64,000 bases of DNA from JBDHWG01 sp039810085 (GTDB taxonomy: Bacteria > Chloroflexota > Anaerolineae > Epilineales > JAHCIE01): the NCBI GenBank assembly GCA_039810085.1, contig JBDHWG010000020.1, positions 1-64,000 on the forward strand, written 5' to 3'. Position 1 is the first letter of the stretch. Every line of letters starts with the position of its first letter. A model generated the notes under the pieces. The model worked only from the letters and a program-made list of their open reading frames with translations, made no database searches and had not been told where the DNA came from. Shown piece by piece: positions 41,632 to 50,623 of this stretch. The position numbers and the translations under genes were made by a program.

Positions 41632-42447
41632 ATGGCCGACCTTTGCCCTGTCCCCGATACGCAATCTACCGCCGCACCGGCGGCCCTGTGGAAGCTGTGG
41701 CTGTACACGAACTACGACTGCAATCTGCGCTGCTCATACTGCGTCGCCAAATCGAGCCCGAACGCCCCGCGTCGTGCCCTGGGCCTGGCGAATGTGCAGC
41801 GTCTCGTCGATGAAGCGGTCGAGCTTGGCTTCAGCGATGTCTTCTTCACAGGCGGCGAGCCGTTCATCCTGAACGACATCTACGCCATGCTGGCCTACTC
41901 GTCGGCGAAGGTGAAGACGACCGTGCTGACCAACGCCATGATCCTGCGCGGCGGGCGCCTCGACAAGCTCGCGGCGGTCGCCAACGACAACCTCGTCGTG
42001 CAGGTGAGCCTCGACGGCGGGCGGCCGGAGGAGCATGACGCCTACCGGGGGCCGGGAAGCTGGGCCAAGACGGTGGAGGGCATTCGTCTGCTCCAGGAGC
42101 GCGGGTTTCGGGTGCGCTTGTCCACCACCGAGACACCGGCCAACTCGGCGAATCTCGAAGCACTGTGCGAGTTCCACCGCAGCCTAGGCATTCCCGACGA
42201 AGACCACTTCGTGCGGCCGCTGGCGAAGCGCGGCTACTCGAAGGAGGGCCTCGAGCTGGGCATGGACAATCTCGTGCCGGAGCTGACGGTCAACCTGGAT
42301 GGTGTGTTCTGGCATCCACTCTCAACGGAGGCTGACATGCAGGTGAGCCGGCGCATCTTTCCCCTGGCGGCCGCCGTCGAGCGCGTTCGACGTCAACTAG
42401 ACATCATGACACGCACCGGCAGCGTGCCGCTGATGACGTTCACCTGA
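41632..42447 (+). CDS. Radical SAM protein
   Basis: A 271-residue radical SAM enzyme with the cluster motif CNLRCSYC (Cys30, Cys34, Cys37), the GGEPF strand and VSLDGGRPEEHDAYRG. No C-terminal SPASM Cys cluster is seen. It belongs to the MoaA/PqqE/AslB-like superfamily with unknown substrate. The ATG at 41632 (MADLC) is preferred because AGGA precedes it at good spacing, although an ATG 33 bp earlier is in frame. It lies between two glycosyltransferase genes and a membrane transferase. Confidence 0.85.
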   Translation: MADLCPVPDTQSTAAPAALWKLWLYTNYDCNLRCSYCVAKSSPNAPRRALGLANVQRLVDEAVELGFSDVFFTGGEPFILNDIYAMLAYSSAKVKTTVLTNAMILRGGRLDKLAAVANDNLVVQVSLDGGRPEEHDAYRGPGSWAKTVEGIRLLQERGFRVRLSTTETPANSANLEALCEFHRSLGIPDEDHFVRPLAKRGYSKEGLELGMDNLVPELTVNLDGVFWHPLSTEADMQVSRRIFPLAAAVERVRRQLDIMTRTGSVPLMTFT

Positions 42448-42522
42448 GGCTGAGACCCCGCTCTCGTGCAGAGCAATTCAATGACGGGTTGATAAAAAGA
42501 CCCGCTGATAGGGAGACCAACC

Positions 42523-42765
42523 ATGATCCAGGCATATGTTCTCATCGAAGCCGAGCCGACGCGGGTGCAAGACCTCATGCAGGAGTTACCCGATATGGAG
42601 CTGGAAGGCTCCGTCATCAAGCATGTCCATGCCGTGACGGGGCGCTACGACCTCATCGCCTTTGTGGAAAGCCCCGATCTCCAATCCCTCGGCAACTGAG
42701 TGACGACGGGCATTGCGGGCGCCGTGGGCGTCCGTCGCACGGAGACCTGCCTCGTCGTATGGTGA
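42523..42765 (+). pseudogene. Lrp/AsnC RAM-domain protein interrupted by an in-frame TGA
   Basis: An 81-codon frame starting MIQAYVLIEAEPTRVQDLMQ and ending VGVRRTETCLVVW is a complete RAM domain in outline. Codon 59 is TGA (42697-42699), just before VTTGIAGAVG. The final TGA overlaps the ATG of the next gene (GTATGGTGA), an arrangement that would couple the two genes if the full product were made. It may be a recent nonsense mutation, a sequencing error, or natural read-through. The start follows AGGGAGACCAACC. It is a relative of the intact RAM protein at 4826-5110. Confidence 0.8.
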
Positions 42766-44228
42766 GGCGCAGGGTCTGGCAAGCACTTCGTCGCTGGTCA
42801 GCGGTCTGGCTCGCCGCGCTCGCGCTCGGCGAGCTTGGTCTGTATATGCTGGTTCGTGCATGGGGTGCGGCGCCCCACCTCGACGCGATGATGGCGGTGT
42901 TCGCCGTTCAGTTTGTTCTCTACGCCTTCGCCATCGTGGTGAGCCAGGCTGGCCGTGTGGAGCGCAGCCCAGATGATCTGGAAGGCGCTGCACCGCCTGA
43001 AGAGGGCATGCTTCGCTTCGCTCAGCATGCCGCCGTTGTACGCGATCATTTGCGTCGCTCAGGGCGACGGCATCCCAGCCTGGCGCTACTTGTCATTGTT
43101 GGCGCGGCCGTTGCCTTCCGCGTCGTCATGGGCAGCGCCTTTCCCAGCCTGTCGTCGGACATGTTCCGCTATGTCTGGGACGGGCGCGTGCAGGCAGCCG
43201 GCATCAGCCCCTACGCCTACCCGCCCCGTGCGCCCGAGCTGACTCCCCTACGCGATGCCACGGTCTGGCCGCTCATCAACCGCAAGGACTCCGTCACTAT
43301 CTACCCGCCCGGCGCCGAGCTTGCCTTCCGCGCCGTCTACCAATGGCTGGGCGATGGTATCTGGCCGGTCAAGGCAGTCATGGTGGCGGCCGATCTCGGC
43401 ACGCTTCTGCTTCTGCTTCTGCTGCTACAATCTCTTGGTCAGCCCCTCAGCCTCATCATCATCTACGCCTGGCATCCCCTGGCCGTGTATGAGATCGCCG
43501 GCAGCGCCCACGTCGAGGCGCTGATGCTCGTTTGCCTGGCGCTCGCCTTGTTGGCGGCACGGCGGCGATGGGATACCGTGGCGGGTGTCGCTCTGGCGGC
43601 GGCAACGCTCATAAAGCTGTTCCCCGTGCTCCTGCTGCCCGCGCTATGGTGGCGACGCAGCTGGCGGCTGCCCGCCGCGTTCGCCGTCATGGTCGTCGTC
43701 GCCGTGTACCCCTACCGCGCGTCGGGGCTGGGCATCATCACCTACTACCCGGTCTACCTCAGGGAAGTGTTCAACATGAGCGCGGCGGCCGTGCTCGGGG
43801 AGAGTCTGCGCTTGCTCGGCGTGTCCGACTCCTACCGCGTCGTCCAGCTCGTGCTGCTGGCGCTGGTCGGAGGGCTTGCGCTGTGGCACTTACTGCGGCC
43901 AGCGAAGGGCGAGCAGGAGTATCTCGCGCGGTGCTTTACCATTATCGCTGCGCTCACGCTCGGCTCGCAGTTCCTGCAGCCGTGGTACGTCCTGTGGCTC
44001 TTGCCGTTTCTGACGACGCTCTGGCCCTGGAGTGCGCCGTCGGTGACGCATCGAGTGCTATCGGTGACTATGTGGCTTGCGTGGTTCATCTTCAGCGGAA
44101 CCGTCTTCCTGTCGTATCACTACTACATTGGCGAGCGGTACAGCGTTCCCTTCGTCGCTGCCGAGTACTTGCCCCTGTACCTACTCCTCGTGGCCACGTG
44201 GCTCCTCCATCTGGCGCGCAGTCTCTGA
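42759..44228 (+). CDS. Polytopic membrane glycosyltransferase (GT87/DUF2029-like)
   Basis: A 489-residue integral membrane protein with about eleven helices. An acidic site in SSDMFRYVWDGRVQAAGISP, close to the second helix, and YPPGAELAFR resemble polyprenol-phosphate-mannose-dependent GT-C transferases. It would use the lipid-linked sugar made by the GT2 enzyme upstream. Residues of about 75-100 (EEGMLRFAQHAAVVRDHLRR) are read from a GGCATGCTTCGC...CTCAGCATG repeat inside the gene. The ATG overlaps the end of the interrupted RAM gene. Confidence 0.8.
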   Translation: MVRRRVWQALRRWSAVWLAALALGELGLYMLVRAWGAAPHLDAMMAVFAVQFVLYAFAIVVSQAGRVERSPDDLEGAAPPEEGMLRFAQHAAVVRDHLRRSGRRHPSLALLVIVGAAVAFRVVMGSAFPSLSSDMFRYVWDGRVQAAGISPYAYPPRAPELTPLRDATVWPLINRKDSVTIYPPGAELAFRAVYQWLGDGIWPVKAVMVAADLGTLLLLLLLLQSLGQPLSLIIIYAWHPLAVYEIAGSAHVEALMLVCLALALLAARRRWDTVAGVALAAATLIKLFPVLLLPALWWRRSWRLPAAFAVMVVVAVYPYRASGLGIITYYPVYLREVFNMSAAAVLGESLRLLGVSDSYRVVQLVLLALVGGLALWHLLRPAKGEQEYLARCFTIIAALTLGSQFLQPWYVLWLLPFLTTLWPWSAPSVTHRVLSVTMWLAWFIFSGTVFLSYHYYIGERYSVPFVAAEYLPLYLLLVATWLLHLARSL

Positions 44229-44284
44229 AAGGCCCTTGTAGGCATGCCCTCCTTACGCATGTGACTCCCCGCCGTGTCTGTTGT

Positions 44285-44950
44285 TCACAAGGTGCTCGTT
44301 GCTCTCAAGTAGCCGCGTGAAGCCGCCGGAAAGGCAACGTCCCAGTAGCGCCGCATCACGTCAATGCGGTTGACGATATCGGCGGTCACATCCGCGTCAC
44401 GGCTCGCCGCAACGATGAACGCGAACTTGAACGTCGAGTTGGTCCCGCGGTGAAGCTGTTTTTCCTGCGAGGTGGTCGACAAGACCATGTCACGCGCGTG
44501 TCGCCGCTTGGGGCTCCCACGAGCAGCTTAGGCGCGCGATCGTCAGTGCTGGAGTGGCCAAAGTGCTTTTGATGGTCGAGTGTCCCGTCAGAGCGCACGA
44601 TGCTATACGGAGCCGTGATCAGCAGCACCTCACGTCCACTGGTGCGAACGATCACATTGGGAGCGGGTAGGTCCAGTTGGGGCGTGTCGCCGAGATCCGA
44701 GAAGGATGTGCCAGAGGGGAGCGTTGCAGGCACGCGATCGAAGCTGTGTACTGTCTCATGCCCGCCGGCTTGCACTTCCAGATTGAAGAATCCCCCTGTG
44801 AGGAACGACGGCTGATCCCACTTGTCGACGATCAACCCAATCGCCTCCGGCTGCCTGAGGGATGATACGACCGCAACGGTGGCCCTCAGGATTGCATGCT
44901 TTAGGCTCGAGGTACAGGTAGAACGAAGCTATTCGGGTGACAATACTCAT
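44285..44950 (-). pseudogene. Hypothetical gene with two probable frameshifts
   Basis: Coding potential moves through three frames. The start is MSIVTRIASFYLYLEPKA at 44950 after a good GGAGGCACGGCCC site. It continues as PEAIGLIVDKWDQPSFLTGG in another frame from about 44870, and from about 44490 shifts again to VLSTTSQEKQLHRGTNSTFK and ends at 44285. Joined, these give about 215 residues of unrecognised family. Either a decayed gene or two indel errors. Confidence 0.6.
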
Positions 44951-45177
44951 TGGGCCGTGCCTCCTACCCTTACCGCCGAGGGCAATACTGGAGGGCTTCG
45001 GCTCTTTGAGGGTGCGGGGCGTCTGCGCCGCGGCTGGGATGGGTCTTGACAGTATCGCTGCCGTCGAGAGCGGATAGCGCTGCTGGGTTCGTCTTCAAGT
45101 CGTTGATCCTTGCCGACGTCAGCGCCCACCTCTTGGGTGTGAGGCTTGCCGTCTATAGATCCTTCTAGAGATCACGG

Positions 45178-45990
45178 CTACGGCTCAGGCTGCTCGGCGC
45201 GGGCGGCTTCGATCTTCTCGTCCAGGACGTTGTAGTGGTCGGGGTACTGGCCGGTGTAGCGCAGGAAGCTCGGAATCGGGTAGCGGATGCCGCCCTTCGC
45301 CGTCCCCTCCAATCCCTCGATCATCTCCCCGAACTTCGCCGCCGGAACGGTAAAGCCCATCTCGGTGTCCTCCGTCTGTGCGAACACGCGGTCCCCGTAG
45401 CACGGCAGGACGACGTTGGGCTTCTGCGTCTGCATCGTCGTGATGACCGCGTCAGCGCAGTCGATGCGGGCGGAGAAGGATGTCTCTAGACGCCCGCCGG
45501 TTTTCCACAGCGCCGCCGTGATGAGCCGCATCACCTGCGCCGAGTTACCGTAGATGAGCACGACATCCGGCTCGAACGTGGCGCGGTAGATGGGCGCAGA
45601 GACGATGTAACGGTACTCACCGTAGGCGAACTTGTCGGTGGCGGACTCTGTCAACGCGCCTGCCCCCGGCGTCTCGGTGTACATGCCAGCGCAGGCGTGG
45701 CCCTCCTCATAGAAGTCCACCGACGGCGCGAAGCCAAAGACAACCTTAGCCAACGGGCAGGACAGGTCCTCAATGCCGATGGCGATGGGCCAGCCGTAGC
45801 GGCGGGAGATCGCAAACCCCTGGCAGATGGCCGTCTGGAAGCCCATCTCAGCGGGGCGGCGCACTTTTGGCGGCAGAGCTTCGCCAGGGCGAATCATCTT
45901 GATGGCAACGGGAAAAGTCGCGGGGCGAATGTGCTTGTCGATGGCGGCGGCGAACTCACTCACACTGACCATAGTTGCAGTATCACTCAT
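45178..45990 (-). CDS. DUF169 family protein
   Basis: A 270-residue protein of the DUF169 family. It opens VSVSEFAAAIDKHIRPATFP and includes KMIRPGEALPP, CQGFAISRRYGW and PCYGDRVFAQTEDTEMGFTV. Several cysteines (Cys56, and those in LSCPLA, HACAG and RIDCAD) suggest metal or cluster binding. Function is unknown. The ATG is near a GAGGAGGACGC site. A truncated, stop-bearing second copy lies at 27490-27670. Confidence 0.88.
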   Translation of the reverse strand: MSDTATMVSVSEFAAAIDKHIRPATFPVAIKMIRPGEALPPKVRRPAEMGFQTAICQGFAISRRYGWPIAIGIEDLSCPLAKVVFGFAPSVDFYEEGHACAGMYTETPGAGALTESATDKFAYGEYRYIVSAPIYRATFEPDVVLIYGNSAQVMRLITAALWKTGGRLETSFSARIDCADAVITTMQTQKPNVVLPCYGDRVFAQTEDTEMGFTVPAAKFGEMIEGLEGTAKGGIRYPIPSFLRYTGQYPDHYNVLDEKIEAARAEQPEP

Positions 45991-46080
45991 GCGTCCTCCT
46001 CGACGAGCGGCGGTTCATTGCCCCTATTGTACACCGACAAGGGGCGCGCGTAAAGGAGCCTCCTTTCTACGCAACGCGGG

Positions 46081-46557
46081 TTACTTGTTTATCAGCGGCA
46101 GGTAGACGAAGTGGCTTGGCGGTGGACCGGCGACCACGGTAATCGTGCCGTGCATCGAGCTGTGGAAGTTACAATGGTAGGCGTAGACGCCGGGCGTGTC
46201 GAACGCGAAGGTGAAGCTCGCGCCGTTGTTGAGCGTCCCGCTATCCCAGAGATTGGTGTCGCTCGTCGCCGAGTGCGGGAACGGGTCGCTGTTCGTCCAC
46301 TTCACCTGGCTCCCCGCGCACACGGTCACGTTCGCCGGGCTAAACGCGAAGTCCAGGATGTTGACCTCGACGAGCCCCGACTGGCACGTTGTCGCCGGGG
46401 TATCAGAGGGCGTGACGCTCCCCTCACCTACCAGCGGCGAAGGGCTGGCGGTCAGGGATGTTGTGGCCGAGACGGCCAGCGTGAAGGCGAAGACCAGGCC
46501 GACGAGCACAGCGAGCAGCAGTCGGTAGCGTCGGAAACGATCGCCAAAGTCGTTCAT
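46081..46557 (-). CDS. Exported cupredoxin (plastocyanin/azurin-like)
   Basis: A 158-residue secreted blue-copper protein. After an N-terminal membrane helix (about 12-32) and a Ser/Thr/Pro linker, the cupredoxin fold has the copper ligands His in DPFPHSA and Cys, His and Met in YHCNFHSSMHG. It ends in a FVYLPLINK tail. It should carry electrons outside the membrane. The ATG at 46557 has GGGAG 8 bp upstream. The linker ASPSPLVGEGSVTPSD is read from a repeat-like sequence. Confidence 0.9.
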   Translation of the reverse strand: MNDFGDRFRRYRLLLAVLVGLVFAFTLAVSATTSLTASPSPLVGEGSVTPSDTPATTCQSGLVEVNILDFAFSPANVTVCAGSQVKWTNSDPFPHSATSDTNLWDSGTLNNGASFTFAFDTPGVYAYHCNFHSSMHGTITVVAGPPPSHFVYLPLINK

Positions 46558-46628
46558 GCGCAATGCTCCCTTTTTGCCCCAAGCTAGCGTATAATCGAAG
46601 TCTATACTTCTCTACGGAGCGTAGCCTC

Positions 46629-48140
46629 ATGCCCGATTTCCCCCTGGAAGAATGGACCATCGCCGGCCTGCAAGCTGCCATGACGAGCGGCGAGCTAACG
46701 TCGGCCCAGATCGTCGATCTCTACCTGGCGCGCATCGAGGCCGTGGACCGCAGCGGTCCGCGCCTCAATTCTATCATCGAAGTCAACCCGGACGCACGCG
46801 CCATCGCTGAGGCGCTCGACCACCACCGCGCCTCCCTCGGCCAGGTCGGCCCGCTCTACGGCATCCCTATCATTCTCAAGGACAACATCGACACGGCGGA
46901 CCGGATGCAGACCACCGCCGGCTCCCTCGCCCTCGTCGGCGATCCGCCCGCCCAGGATGCGACCGTCGCCGCCCGGCTGCGCGCGGCGGGCGCGGTCATC
47001 CTTGGCAAGGCCAACCTGAGCGAGTGGGCCAACTTCCGCTCGTCCTCGTCCACCAGCGGATGGAGCGGGCGCGGCGGCCAGACGCGCAACCCGTACATCC
47101 TCGACCGCAACCCCTGCGGCTCCAGCTCCGGCTCCGCCGCCGCCGTTTCCGCCAACCTGTGCGCCGCCGCCCTCGGCACCGAGACCGACGGCTCCATCGT
47201 CTGTCCCTCCCACGCCAGCGGTGTCGTCGGCATCAAGCCCACCGTCGGCCTCACCAGTCGCGCCGGCGTCGTCCCCATCTCCCACAGCCAGGATACCGTT
47301 GGCCCCCACGGGCGCACGGTCGCCGACGCCGCGACGGTGCTCGGGGCACTGGTCGGCGTGGACGAGCGTGACCGGGCCACGGCAGCGAGCGCCGGTCGCT
47401 TCCACACCGACTACACCCAATTCCTCGACCCGAACGGCCTGCGCGGGGCGCGCATCGGCGTCGCCCGCCAGCGTTACGCCGGCTACAGCCCCCATGCGGA
47501 CCGCGTGCTGGCCGAGGCGCTGGACATCATGCACGCGGCGGGCGCGACCATTGTCGACCCGGCCGACCTGCCGACGGCCGAGCAGATGGGCCAGGACAAG
47601 TCCGAGTTCGAGGTGATGCTGTACGAGTTCAAGGTCGGCCTGAACGCCTACCTGGCGACGCGCACCGGCGTCCCCATCCACACCCTGGAGGAGGCCATCG
47701 CCTTCAACGAGGCCCACGTCGCCGAGGAGATGCCCTACTTCGGCCAGGAAATCTTCCTCCAGGCCCAGGCGAAGGGGCTGCTGACCGACGAGGCGTACCT
47801 AACCGCGCTGGCGACGAGCCGCCGCCTCGGCGGGGCCGACGGCATCGACACCACGCTGCGCGAGCACAACCTGGACGCCATCGTCGCCCCGACGGGTGCG
47901 CCCGCCTGGCCGACGGACTGGGTCAACGGCAACCGCTTCATGGGCGGCAGCTCGTCGCCCGCTGCGCGCGCCGGCTACCCGCTGGTGAGCGTCCCGGCCG
48001 GCTACGTCTTCGGGCTGCCGGTCAACATCACCTTCATGGGGACGGCGTGGAGCGAGCCGGCACTCATCCGCCTGGCCTACGCCTTCGAGCAGGCGCGCGG
48101 ACCGCGCCAGGCCCCGCGCTTCCGGCCCTCACTGGCGTAG
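46629..48140 (+). CDS. Amidase (amidase signature family)
   Basis: A 503-residue amidase. The Ser-Ser-Lys catalytic set is Lys84 (GIPIILKDNID), the glycine/serine loop NPCGSSSGSA (Ser165-167) and Ser189 in TETDGSIVCPS. It hydrolyses an amide of unknown structure. The start is the ATG after GGAGCGTAGCCTC. It lies 12 bp before the M81 peptidase gene, so both may act on one nitrogenous substrate. Confidence 0.93.
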   Translation: MPDFPLEEWTIAGLQAAMTSGELTSAQIVDLYLARIEAVDRSGPRLNSIIEVNPDARAIAEALDHHRASLGQVGPLYGIPIILKDNIDTADRMQTTAGSLALVGDPPAQDATVAARLRAAGAVILGKANLSEWANFRSSSSTSGWSGRGGQTRNPYILDRNPCGSSSGSAAAVSANLCAAALGTETDGSIVCPSHASGVVGIKPTVGLTSRAGVVPISHSQDTVGPHGRTVADAATVLGALVGVDERDRATAASAGRFHTDYTQFLDPNGLRGARIGVARQRYAGYSPHADRVLAEALDIMHAAGATIVDPADLPTAEQMGQDKSEFEVMLYEFKVGLNAYLATRTGVPIHTLEEAIAFNEAHVAEEMPYFGQEIFLQAQAKGLLTDEAYLTALATSRRLGGADGIDTTLREHNLDAIVAPTGAPAWPTDWVNGNRFMGGSSSPAARAGYPLVSVPAGYVFGLPVNITFMGTAWSEPALIRLAYAFEQARGPRQAPRFRPSLA

Positions 48141-48152
48141 AAAGAGATACAC

Positions 48153-49568
48153 ATGCGCATTGCCATTGGCGGCATCGCCATCGAGTGCTGCACCTTCTCC
48201 CCACTCCCGACCCTGCTAGACGACTTCGCCGTGGACCGGGGCGACGGCTTCGCGGAGCGCTACCCCTTCCTCGCCGACATGAACGTCGATGTCGTCCCCC
48301 TGCTCCGGGCTCGGGCGCTGCCCGGCGGGCCGGTGATGGCGGACGCCTACGCGGCGCTCAAGGGCGAGTTCCTGGACCGCCTGCGTGCCGCTGGTGACCT
48401 CGACGGCGTCTACCTCGACCTCCACGGGGCGATGAACGTGCAGGGCATGGACGACGCCGAGGGCGACTGGATCGCCGGTGTCCGCCAGGTCGTCGGGCCG
48501 GACGTGCTCATCTCGGCCAGCTTCGACCTCCACGGCAACATCAGCCGCCGCGTGGCCGAGAACCTCGACATGCTGAGCGCCTACCGCACCGCGCCCCACG
48601 TCGACACCCTGGAGACGCGCGCCAAGGCGTTCAGCATCTTGGTGGACTGCCTCCAGCGGGGCATCCGTCCCCTGCGCGCCTGGGTAGGCATCCCCGTCGC
48701 CCTGCCGGGCGAGAAGACGAGCACCGAGTGGGAGCCGGGCCGCAGCGTCTACGCCGCGCTGCCGGAGACCGACCGCGCCCCCGGCGTCATCGACGCGTCG
48801 ATCCTCGTCGGCTATGCCTGGGCTGACGAGCCACGCTCCGCCGCCACGGCCATCGTCACCGGCACGGACCGCGACATCCTCGTCCGCGAGGCGTCGCGCC
48901 TGGCCGAAGTCTACTGGGCGGCGCGGCAGGGGTTCGATTTCGGCGTGCGCGCGGGCAGTATCGACGACTGCATCACCTGGGCGCTCGCCTCGGATGCGCC
49001 GAGCGTCTTCATCAGCGACTCCGGCGACAACCCGACGGCGGGCGGCGCGGGCGACGTGCCGCTATTCCTCAAGGCGCTGGTGGACCGGGACGTCGCGTCG
49101 GCTCTCGTCGCTGGGCTGGCCGACGCGACCGCCGTAGACGCGTGCCTGGCGGCGGGCGTCGGCGCCGAGCTCGACCTGGCGCTGGGCGGCAAGCTCGACC
49201 CGCGCACGAGCGCGCCGGTGAGTGTCCACGCCCGCGTCCTCCACATCGTCGCGGGCGACAACCCCGAGGTCCTGTTGGAGATCGGCGGCGTCAAGGCCAT
49301 CGTCAGCCGCCGCCGCCGTCCCTACCACTTCATCCGCGACATGGCGCGCGTCGGCGTCACGCCGCTGGCGCACAAGATCGTCGTCGTCAAGATCGGCTAC
49401 CTGGAGCCGGACCTGAAGCGCCACGCCCCGCTCAATTACCTGGCGCTCAGCCCCGGCGCAGTGGACCAGGACCTGGTCCGTCTGCCGTACCGGCGCATCA
49501 CCCGCCCCATCTTCCCCCTCGATCCCGACATGGCGTGGTCGCCGTCGCCGGTGGTCTTTGGAGAGTGA
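48153..49568 (+). CDS. M81-family metallopeptidase (MlrC-like)
   Basis: A 471-residue protein of the microcystinase C family. MRIAIGGIAIECCTFSPLPT at the start, then DGVYLDLHGAMNVQG and ISASFDLHGNISRR with metal ligands, and the C-terminal MlrC domain with SDSGDNPTAGGAGD. These enzymes cleave small peptides or amides. The ATG follows AAAGAGATACAC. It is co-transcribed with the amidase. Confidence 0.9.
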   Translation: MRIAIGGIAIECCTFSPLPTLLDDFAVDRGDGFAERYPFLADMNVDVVPLLRARALPGGPVMADAYAALKGEFLDRLRAAGDLDGVYLDLHGAMNVQGMDDAEGDWIAGVRQVVGPDVLISASFDLHGNISRRVAENLDMLSAYRTAPHVDTLETRAKAFSILVDCLQRGIRPLRAWVGIPVALPGEKTSTEWEPGRSVYAALPETDRAPGVIDASILVGYAWADEPRSAATAIVTGTDRDILVREASRLAEVYWAARQGFDFGVRAGSIDDCITWALASDAPSVFISDSGDNPTAGGAGDVPLFLKALVDRDVASALVAGLADATAVDACLAAGVGAELDLALGGKLDPRTSAPVSVHARVLHIVAGDNPEVLLEIGGVKAIVSRRRRPYHFIRDMARVGVTPLAHKIVVVKIGYLEPDLKRHAPLNYLALSPGAVDQDLVRLPYRRITRPIFPLDPDMAWSPSPVVFGE

Positions 49569-49582
49569 ACGTCATGAGCACT

Positions 49583-49702
49583 GTCATTGCGAGCATAGCG
49601 AAGCAATCCCACGCCTTGCATGAGGCCGTTTAGCTTGGGAGCAGCGTCCCTTTGATCCATCGAGAGGCTGCTTCATCGTCCTATCGTCCTCCTCGCAGCG
49701 AC
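49583..49702. repeat. Dispersed 120-bp repeat, diverged copy
   Basis: It begins GTCATTGCGAGCATAGCGAA and ends CGTCCTCCTCGCAGCGAC. The IS110 target region reads GAGGCTGCTTCATCG, so the site is damaged. Confidence 0.8.
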
Positions 49703-49704
49703 AA

Positions 49705-49741
49705 CAAAAACAGCCGTCGGCGCCATTGCCGACGGCTGTTG
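49705..49741 (-). terminator. Rho-independent terminator of the DUF4383 gene
   Basis: ACAGCCGTCGGC pairs with GCCGACGGCTGT in a 12-bp perfect stem, with AAAAA on its left giving a T run on the minus strand. It can also stop plus-strand read-through from the amidase operon. Confidence 0.8.
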
Positions 49742-49761
49742 TGTGTCCCTTCTCGCCGCGC

Positions 49762-50139
49762 TTAGCGCGTGGTGGGCGGCGTGTTGATGGTGGTTGTCGC
49801 CGTGCGCTCCGGCATGAAGCCGAGGGCGAGGAAGACAATGGTGAGCAGGGCGTGCAAGATGTTGTCCGGGCCGTTGATCGCCATCAAGGCGTTGACAGCG
49901 CCGGGCGCGACGAAGCCAGCCAGGGTGACGAGCAGATAGACAATGCCAAGCACCTGGAGAATGCGGCGCATAACGCTACCACCGGCGTAACCGGCGTACA
50001 GCACGAGGGCGCCGGTCAGGATATGCACGATGTTGTGCATCGTGTCCACCGCGAACAGGCCCATGATCGGGTTGTTGACGAAACCGAGCAAACCCACGAG
50101 AAGAAGTACTGCACCGAGAACCATCGTCAAAGTCTTCAT
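49762..50139 (-). CDS. DUF4383 membrane protein
   Basis: A 125-residue protein with four helices (about 1-22, 37-58, 62-85 and 95-115). VNNPIMGLFAVDTMHNIVHI and the later PDNILHALLTIVFLALGF carry the family's histidines. Function is unknown. The ATG at 50139 follows CAAGGAGATTATGTT. Confidence 0.85.
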   Translation of the reverse strand: MKTLTMVLGAVLLLVGLLGFVNNPIMGLFAVDTMHNIVHILTGALVLYAGYAGGSVMRRILQVLGIVYLLVTLAGFVAPGAVNALMAINGPDNILHALLTIVFLALGFMPERTATTTINTPPTTR

Positions 50140-50238
50140 AACATAATCTCCTTGCAAACTATACAAAGGGTAAACACGTCATCTACTGATGACCCCGTTG
50201 CCCACGCTTTGAGCAACTTTTGTGCCGCGCGTTCCTCA

Positions 50239-50285
50239 CCCGGCCCCTCTCCCAGGACGGGACAGGGGGATAAGAGGACGAGGGA
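50239..50285. repeat. Short CCCTCTCCCAGGACGGG-type repeat
   Basis: CCCCTCTCCCAGGACGGGAC and following AGGGGGA resemble the segment at 54776-54812 (CCCTCTCCCAGGACGGGCGA GGGG). These are short inverted-repeat elements found between genes. Confidence 0.6.
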
Positions 50286-50361
50286 CAGGCAAACTTTCCT
50301 CGGCACGGGTTATGTGCTAGAATTGCAGCGATTCGCGCCGCCGCAAGCGCGGGAGATAAAG

Positions 50362-50604
50362 ATGGACAACAGGTTTCCGCTGGGGTGGGATGCCGCGCGT
50401 GTGCAGCGGGTGCTGGCGCACTATGAGAGTCAAACGGACGAGGAAGCGGTTGCCGAAGATGAAGCGGCGCGCGACCAGCGGGCAACGGTCGTGGTCGAGA
50501 TTCCCGTCGAATTGTTACCGGCCGTGCGCGAGATGATTGGCGAGTACGAAGCGACGCACCCGTCGCGTGGAAATGGAACGCCGGGACGCGGTCCAGCCGC
50601 CTGA
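50362..50604 (+). CDS. Small charged hypothetical protein
   Basis: An 80-residue protein beginning MDNRFPLGWDAARVQRVLAH. It is acidic, with two predicted helices and a short strand (ATVVVEIPVEL), and could be a regulatory or antitoxin-type protein. The ATG follows GGGAGATAAAG. It lies just before the polysaccharide-export genes, with its stop 19 bp before the next ATG. Confidence 0.7.
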   Translation: MDNRFPLGWDAARVQRVLAHYESQTDEEAVAEDEAARDQRATVVVEIPVELLPAVREMIGEYEATHPSRGNGTPGRGPAA

Positions 50605-50623
50605 CCGGCCAGGGATACACTGC

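Noticed and set aside
42697..42699. TGA as a selenocysteine codon
   Set aside because: The residue lies at an ordinary Glu/Arg-type position of a RAM domain; no hairpin of SECIS type was evident after it and no selenoprotein genes are in view.
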